8,593 nucleotides of DNA from an uncultured Bacilli bacterium (GTDB taxonomy: Bacteria > Bacillota_I > Bacilli_A > RF39 > UBA660), in NCBI GenBank assembly GCA_944358495.1, contig CALVRF010000057.1, positions 1 to 8,593 on the forward strand, written 5' to 3'. The notes beneath the pieces were generated by a model that saw only the letters and a program-made list of their open reading frames with translations, searched no databases and was not told the origin of the DNA. Below are positions 5,688 to 8,593 of the stretch, piece after piece. The number at the start of each line of letters is the position of its first letter. Positions within the stretch are counted from its first letter, which is position 1. Position numbers and translations under genes: made by a program.

Positions 5688-7484
5688 ATGTGCGGTATCA
5701 TTGGATACGTTGGGGAAAAAAACGCATCTAGTGTCATAATTGATGGTCTAAAAGCCTTAGAATATCGAGGGTATGATTCCGTTGGAATTGCTTACCACAC
5801 TTGTAATCGCATCGAAATTATTAAAGCTCAAGGGAAAATAGCCAATCTAGAAAAAAAACTAAAAAAATATATAATTACACATTATGGATTAGGTCACACT
5901 AGATGGGCCACTCATGGTAAACCTGACGAAAAAAATGCTCATCCTCATCGTATTGGTAAATTTACGATCGTTCATAATGGTATTATCGAAAACTATGAAT
6001 CATTAAAACAACTCCTAAATGGCTACAAATTCAAATCCGAAACTGATAGTGAAGTTATAGCTGCCTTACTCGATAAATTGTATAGTGAAAAAAACGACAT
6101 CTTAAAAGTTTTAGTTCAAGTCAAAAAACTTCTTATTGGCTCTTATGCTTTAGGCATTATTTGTGATGATATCAAAGACACTATTTATGCCATTAGAAAG
6201 GATAGTCCTTTAATAGTAGGCATAAATGATGGTGGAAACTTTATTGCTTCCGATGTCCCAGCCATCTTAAAATATACCAATAAATACATGCTGATTGGCG
6301 AAAATGAAATCGCCGAAATTAGTAATAAAGTTAAAATATATAATGATAACTTAGAATTAGTTAATAAAGAAATAATTACTTTTGAAGGCAATATAGAAAG
6401 TGCCGAAAAAAATGGCTATGAACACTTTATGTTAAAAGAAATTCACGAAGAGCCAGAAGTCATCAAAAAAACTATCAAACCCTTTTTACAATTTGGCCTA
6501 GATAGTTTAAAGGAGAACATGCCAGATTTTTCTAAATATCACAAAATTGAAATTATCGGTTGTGGCAGTGCTTATCACGCTGGATTAATCGGCAAACATC
6601 TAATTGAAAAATATGGAAATATTCCAGTAACAGTTCATATTGCCAGCGAATTTCGTTATCAAAAAGTTTTTACTGATGAACACACTTTAGTCATTTTAAT
6701 TTCTCAATCAGGAGAAACTGCCGACACATTAGCATCTTTAAGAAAAGTTCACGGCATGGGAATTGATACTCTAGCCATTGTCAATGTTGTCGGTTCTTCA
6801 CTCGCTAGAGAAGCTTCTAAAACTATTTATATTAAAGCTGGACCAGAAATTTCCGTAGCCACAACTAAAGCCTATATGGCACAAATTACCATATTAAGTT
6901 TAATTGCCTTAAACATCGGTTATACTAATAAAATTATCAGTGAAAAAAAAGCTTTAGAAATCATTGATTCCTATGAAAAACTTCCAAGTTATATAAGTAA
7001 CATGATTAATATTGACTATAAAAAAATAGCTAAAGTTTTAGCCAAGAAAAATAACTGTTTTTACATTGGGCGCGGTATCGATTATGCCCTTAGTATGGAA
7101 GGATCTTTAAAACTAAAAGAAATATCCTACATTACCAGTGTTGCCTACCCAGCTGGTGAATTAAAACATGGAACCATTTCACTAATTGAAAAAAATACCA
7201 ATGTTATTGCCGTTATAACAGATAAAAACATTGCTGATAAAACAATTAACAATATCAAAGAAGTTAAAACAAGAGGAGCCACTACCATTATTATTACTAC
7301 CGACAAAATAGATAACGAATTTAATCCCGCTGATTATAAAATCGTTATACCAACAACTAATGATTTTATAAACCCTATGGTAGCCACAATTCCCTTACAA
7401 CTTATTGGTTACGAAACCGCTAAATTAAAAGGCTGTGAAATCGATACCCCGAAAAACTTAGCTAAATCAGTTACAGTTGAATAA
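5688..7484 (+). CDS. glmS: Glutamine-fructose-6-phosphate aminotransferase GlmS
   Basis: Cytoplasmic enzyme that makes glucosamine-6-phosphate from fructose-6-phosphate and glutamine, the first step to UDP-GlcNAc for peptidoglycan. The 598 residues cover the full family architecture. The class II glutaminase domain has nucleophile Cys2 (MCGIIGYVG), RGYDS (27-31), TRWATHG (71-77), HNGIIENY (96-103) and SETDSE (117-122). The linker HFMLKEIHEEP is at 246-256. Two SIS isomerase domains follow, with GCGSAYHA (291-298), SQSGETADTL (339-348), EISVATTKAY (387-396), GRG (461-463), EGSLKLKEISYI (471-482) and AGELKHGT (489-496). The C-terminus DTPKNLAKSVTVE (586-598) is the canonical family end. AAAGGAG at 5674-5680, seven bases upstream, sets the start. 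It is monocistronic between a consensus promoter plus glmS ribozyme and a strong terminator, divergent from the exporter and convergent with the BspA-type gene. Confidence 0.98.
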   Translation: MCGIIGYVGEKNASSVIIDGLKALEYRGYDSVGIAYHTCNRIEIIKAQGKIANLEKKLKKYIITHYGLGHTRWATHGKPDEKNAHPHRIGKFTIVHNGIIENYESLKQLLNGYKFKSETDSEVIAALLDKLYSEKNDILKVLVQVKKLLIGSYALGIICDDIKDTIYAIRKDSPLIVGINDGGNFIASDVPAILKYTNKYMLIGENEIAEISNKVKIYNDNLELVNKEIITFEGNIESAEKNGYEHFMLKEIHEEPEVIKKTIKPFLQFGLDSLKENMPDFSKYHKIEIIGCGSAYHAGLIGKHLIEKYGNIPVTVHIASEFRYQKVFTDEHTLVILISQSGETADTLASLRKVHGMGIDTLAIVNVVGSSLAREASKTIYIKAGPEISVATTKAYMAQITILSLIALNIGYTNKIISEKKALEIIDSYEKLPSYISNMINIDYKKIAKVLAKKNNCFYIGRGIDYALSMEGSLKLKEISYITSVAYPAGELKHGTISLIEKNTNVIAVITDKNIADKTINNIKEVKTRGATTIIITTDKIDNEFNPADYKIVIPTTNDFINPMVATIPLQLIGYETAKLKGCEIDTPKNLAKSVTVE

Positions 7485-7506
7485 AACCTCAAGCTTGAGG
7501 TTTTTT
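7483..7506. terminator. Bidirectional intrinsic terminator between glmS and the BspA-type gene
   Basis: The sequence AAAACCTC-AAGCTT-GAGGTTTT is a perfect palindrome overlapping the glmS stop codon, with at least an 8-bp stem. On the plus strand it runs into six T residues (7501-7506), a strong terminator for glmS. On the minus strand the hairpin is followed by TTTTATT, so it can also end transcription of the convergent gene, whose stop is about 10 bases upstream of the hairpin. Confidence 0.9.
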
Positions 7507-7515
7507 CATACCATA

Positions 7516-8550
7516 TTATAAACACTGGCCGGTTGTTACTGAGGATACTTTACTTCCAGCAAACATAGTACTATTATTACTAACATTTTCCATCGTCCAA
7601 CCATCACCAACATAAATGTGATTCAAATTAATTGTGCTTCCAAACATCGCTTGCATATTGGTTACGTTTTTAGTATTAAATGAACATAAATTCAACTCAG
7701 TTATATTTTGGCAGTTATAAAACATGCCCCGCATAGTAGTCACTTTATCACTATTCCATTTACTTAAATCTAAATTATTTATTTTTCTATTATTAAAAAA
7801 TACACCATGCATACTTGTGACGTTACCAGTATTAAAATCTTCTATTCCCACAATTTCTACCAAATTAATATTGTAAGCAAACATATCGCGCATATCAACT
7901 ACATTTCTAGTATCCCAACCACTTAAATCAACTTTTGTTAATGATGAGGCATTTTGGTAATTATACATAGATAACAAAGCTGAAAAATTAGTTACCTTAC
8001 TAGTATTAAAACTACTTAAATCTAACTCCACCAAACTTTTACAATTATAAAACATCGCACTCATATCAACTGCATTACTAGTATCAAAGTTATCATTAAA
8101 TTCGATTTCTTTTAAATTAGCAAAATAAGAAAATAAATGTAAGCTATCTTCATTTGCAACGACTCCACCATTTGCTCCAATATATAAATCGAACTTGGTG
8201 TTATCTTCACTATTTTGAATAACCCACGCCATAACTCCACCTTTGCCATCTTCTGAAACGTCCCAGCTTTCTACAGCATTACTAGGGACATAATTATTAT
8301 CTAAAAATGTTGCACTTATAATATTTTCTTTATAGTAATCCGTATGAAAATCTTTTAGTGTATATGAATCATACATATTAAAACTTTGAATAACTCTAGA
8401 TGGGTCCACAATATTTCCTTTAGCCGTTATATTCAAATTAGTTTGAAAAGCCGCATAACCACCTACCATAATAAATAAAAAAGCAATTAAGGAAACAACA
8501 ATTATCTTCCTTTGTTTTTTTACCCTTCTTCTATTTAATTTTCTTCCCAT
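7516..8550 (-). CDS. BspA-type leucine-rich-repeat surface protein (DUF285 repeats)
   Basis: Predicted extracytoplasmic repeat protein. With the start at 8550 it has 344 residues: a basic N-terminus (MGRKLNRRRVKKQRK), one hydrophobic segment at about 16-33 acting as signal peptide or anchor, the motif YAAFQTNLNITAKGNI (about 32-47), a lead-in domain with WVIQN and FDLYIGANGGV (about 109-130), then seven tandem BspA-type repeats from about residue 146 to 334. Repeats follow the pattern LxxLDLSxFNTxxVTxMxxMF. There is no LPXTG sorting signal, choline-binding or SLH module at the C-terminus (ends TTGQCL), so attachment would depend on the N-terminal helix unless it is cleaved. Family members occur on oral and gut bacteria and some protists and are linked to adhesion; a role in host or matrix binding here is inference. 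An in-frame ATG at 8565 would add five residues, but the ribosome binding site lies between the two ATGs. Confidence 0.9.
   Translation of the reverse strand: MGRKLNRRRVKKQRKIIVVSLIAFLFIMVGGYAAFQTNLNITAKGNIVDPSRVIQSFNMYDSYTLKDFHTDYYKENIISATFLDNNYVPSNAVESWDVSEDGKGGVMAWVIQNSEDNTKFDLYIGANGGVVANEDSLHLFSYFANLKEIEFNDNFDTSNAVDMSAMFYNCKSLVELDLSSFNTSKVTNFSALLSMYNYQNASSLTKVDLSGWDTRNVVDMRDMFAYNINLVEIVGIEDFNTGNVTSMHGVFFNNRKINNLDLSKWNSDKVTTMRGMFYNCQNITELNLCSFNTKNVTNMQAMFGSTINLNHIYVGDGWTMENVSNNSTMFAGSKVSSVTTGQCL
7549..8115 (-). repeat. Seven tandem BspA/DUF285 protein repeats
   Basis: Repeat starts, in residues of the 344-residue form, are about 146, 173, 204, 230, 257, 283 and 309, giving a period of 26-27 residues. 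Repeat 2 is lengthened to 31 residues (FSALLSMYNYQNASS replaces the usual MF turn). Repeat 7 is degraded (WTMENVSNNSTMF). The remaining units keep the VxxMxxMF core in recognisable form. DNA identity between units looks low, so this is an old array rather than a recent expansion. Confidence 0.85.
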
Positions 8551-8575
8551 ACCTTCACCTACCATACAAATTATA
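8551..8575 (-). promoter_or_regulatory. Ribosome binding site and partial promoter of the BspA-type gene
   Basis: AGGTGA at 8560-8555 on the minus strand lies four bases before the ATG at 8550 and supports that start. TATAAT at 8575-8570 is a consensus -10 whose start point would fall near 8563, downstream of most of the alternative ATG at 8565, again favouring 8550. The matching -35 would lie at or beyond the end of the window and cannot be checked. Confidence 0.55.
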
Positions 8576-8593
8576 GACTAATTTAGGCTAATA

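Noticed and set aside
6185..6391. Open frame of 68 codons on the minus strand
   Set aside because: It is antisense to the middle of glmS and looks like a compositional shadow of that gene.
7549..8115. CRISPR array or recent DNA tandem repeat
   Set aside because: The periodicity is at the protein level with diverged DNA; there are no identical repeats separated by unique spacers.
8563..8565. ATG start for the BspA-type gene five codons upstream
   Set aside because: The best ribosome binding site (8560-8555) lies downstream of it, and the predicted transcription start is about at this ATG.
1..8593. Mycoplasma-type genetic code (TGA as tryptophan)
   Set aside because: murG ends in TGA at 1591-1589, exactly overlapping the murB start, at the expected family length. 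No gene needs TGA readthrough.

Overview
The window is low-GC (visibly A/T-rich), tightly packed bacterial DNA that uses TAA, TAG and TGA all as stops, so the genetic code is standard. It carries peptidoglycan synthesis genes (murG, murB), a Gram-positive-type divisome protein (FtsQ/DivIB), glmS controlled by a glmS ribozyme, and a BspA-type leucine-rich-repeat surface protein. Together these suggest a walled low-GC Firmicute, plausibly an uncultured gut-type member of the Bacilli close to the wall-bearing relatives of Mollicutes. That placement is inference from gene content and composition; no rRNA or other marker is present.

Layout. From about 5370 down to 1, everything lies on the minus strand: an ABC exporter ATPase (5367-4684), its FtsX/MacB-type permease (4666-2735), then murG (2665-1589), murB (1592-723) and ftsQ/divIB (710-33), ending in a weak terminator-like hairpin. 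murG has its own plausible extended -10 promoter in the 69-bp gap behind the permease. murG and murB overlap in ATGA, and ftsQ follows murB by 12 bp, so the last three genes form a compact remnant of a division/cell-wall (dcw) cluster.

The 320-bp gap 5368-5687 separates the exporter from the divergent glmS. It holds an inverted repeat just upstream of the exporter ribosome binding site, a near-consensus sigma-A-type promoter for glmS, a perfect 12-bp stem-loop that fills almost exactly the space between the predicted transcription start and the ribozyme cleavage site, and a complete glmS ribozyme. glmS (5688-7484) ends in a strong palindromic terminator that also serves the convergent minus-strand BspA-type gene (8550-7516). 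The promoter of that gene is only partly inside the window.

Functionally most of the window concerns the cell envelope. GlmS makes glucosamine-6-phosphate, the entry to UDP-GlcNAc. MurB works on the UDP-MurNAc branch from that pool, MurG uses UDP-GlcNAc to complete lipid II, and FtsQ/DivIB belongs to the machinery that directs septal wall synthesis. The exporter's substrate cannot be told from sequence. I found no CRISPR array, mobile element, tRNA or rRNA, and no clearly novel multi-gene system. The most unusual feature is the stem-loop leader attached to the glmS ribozyme.
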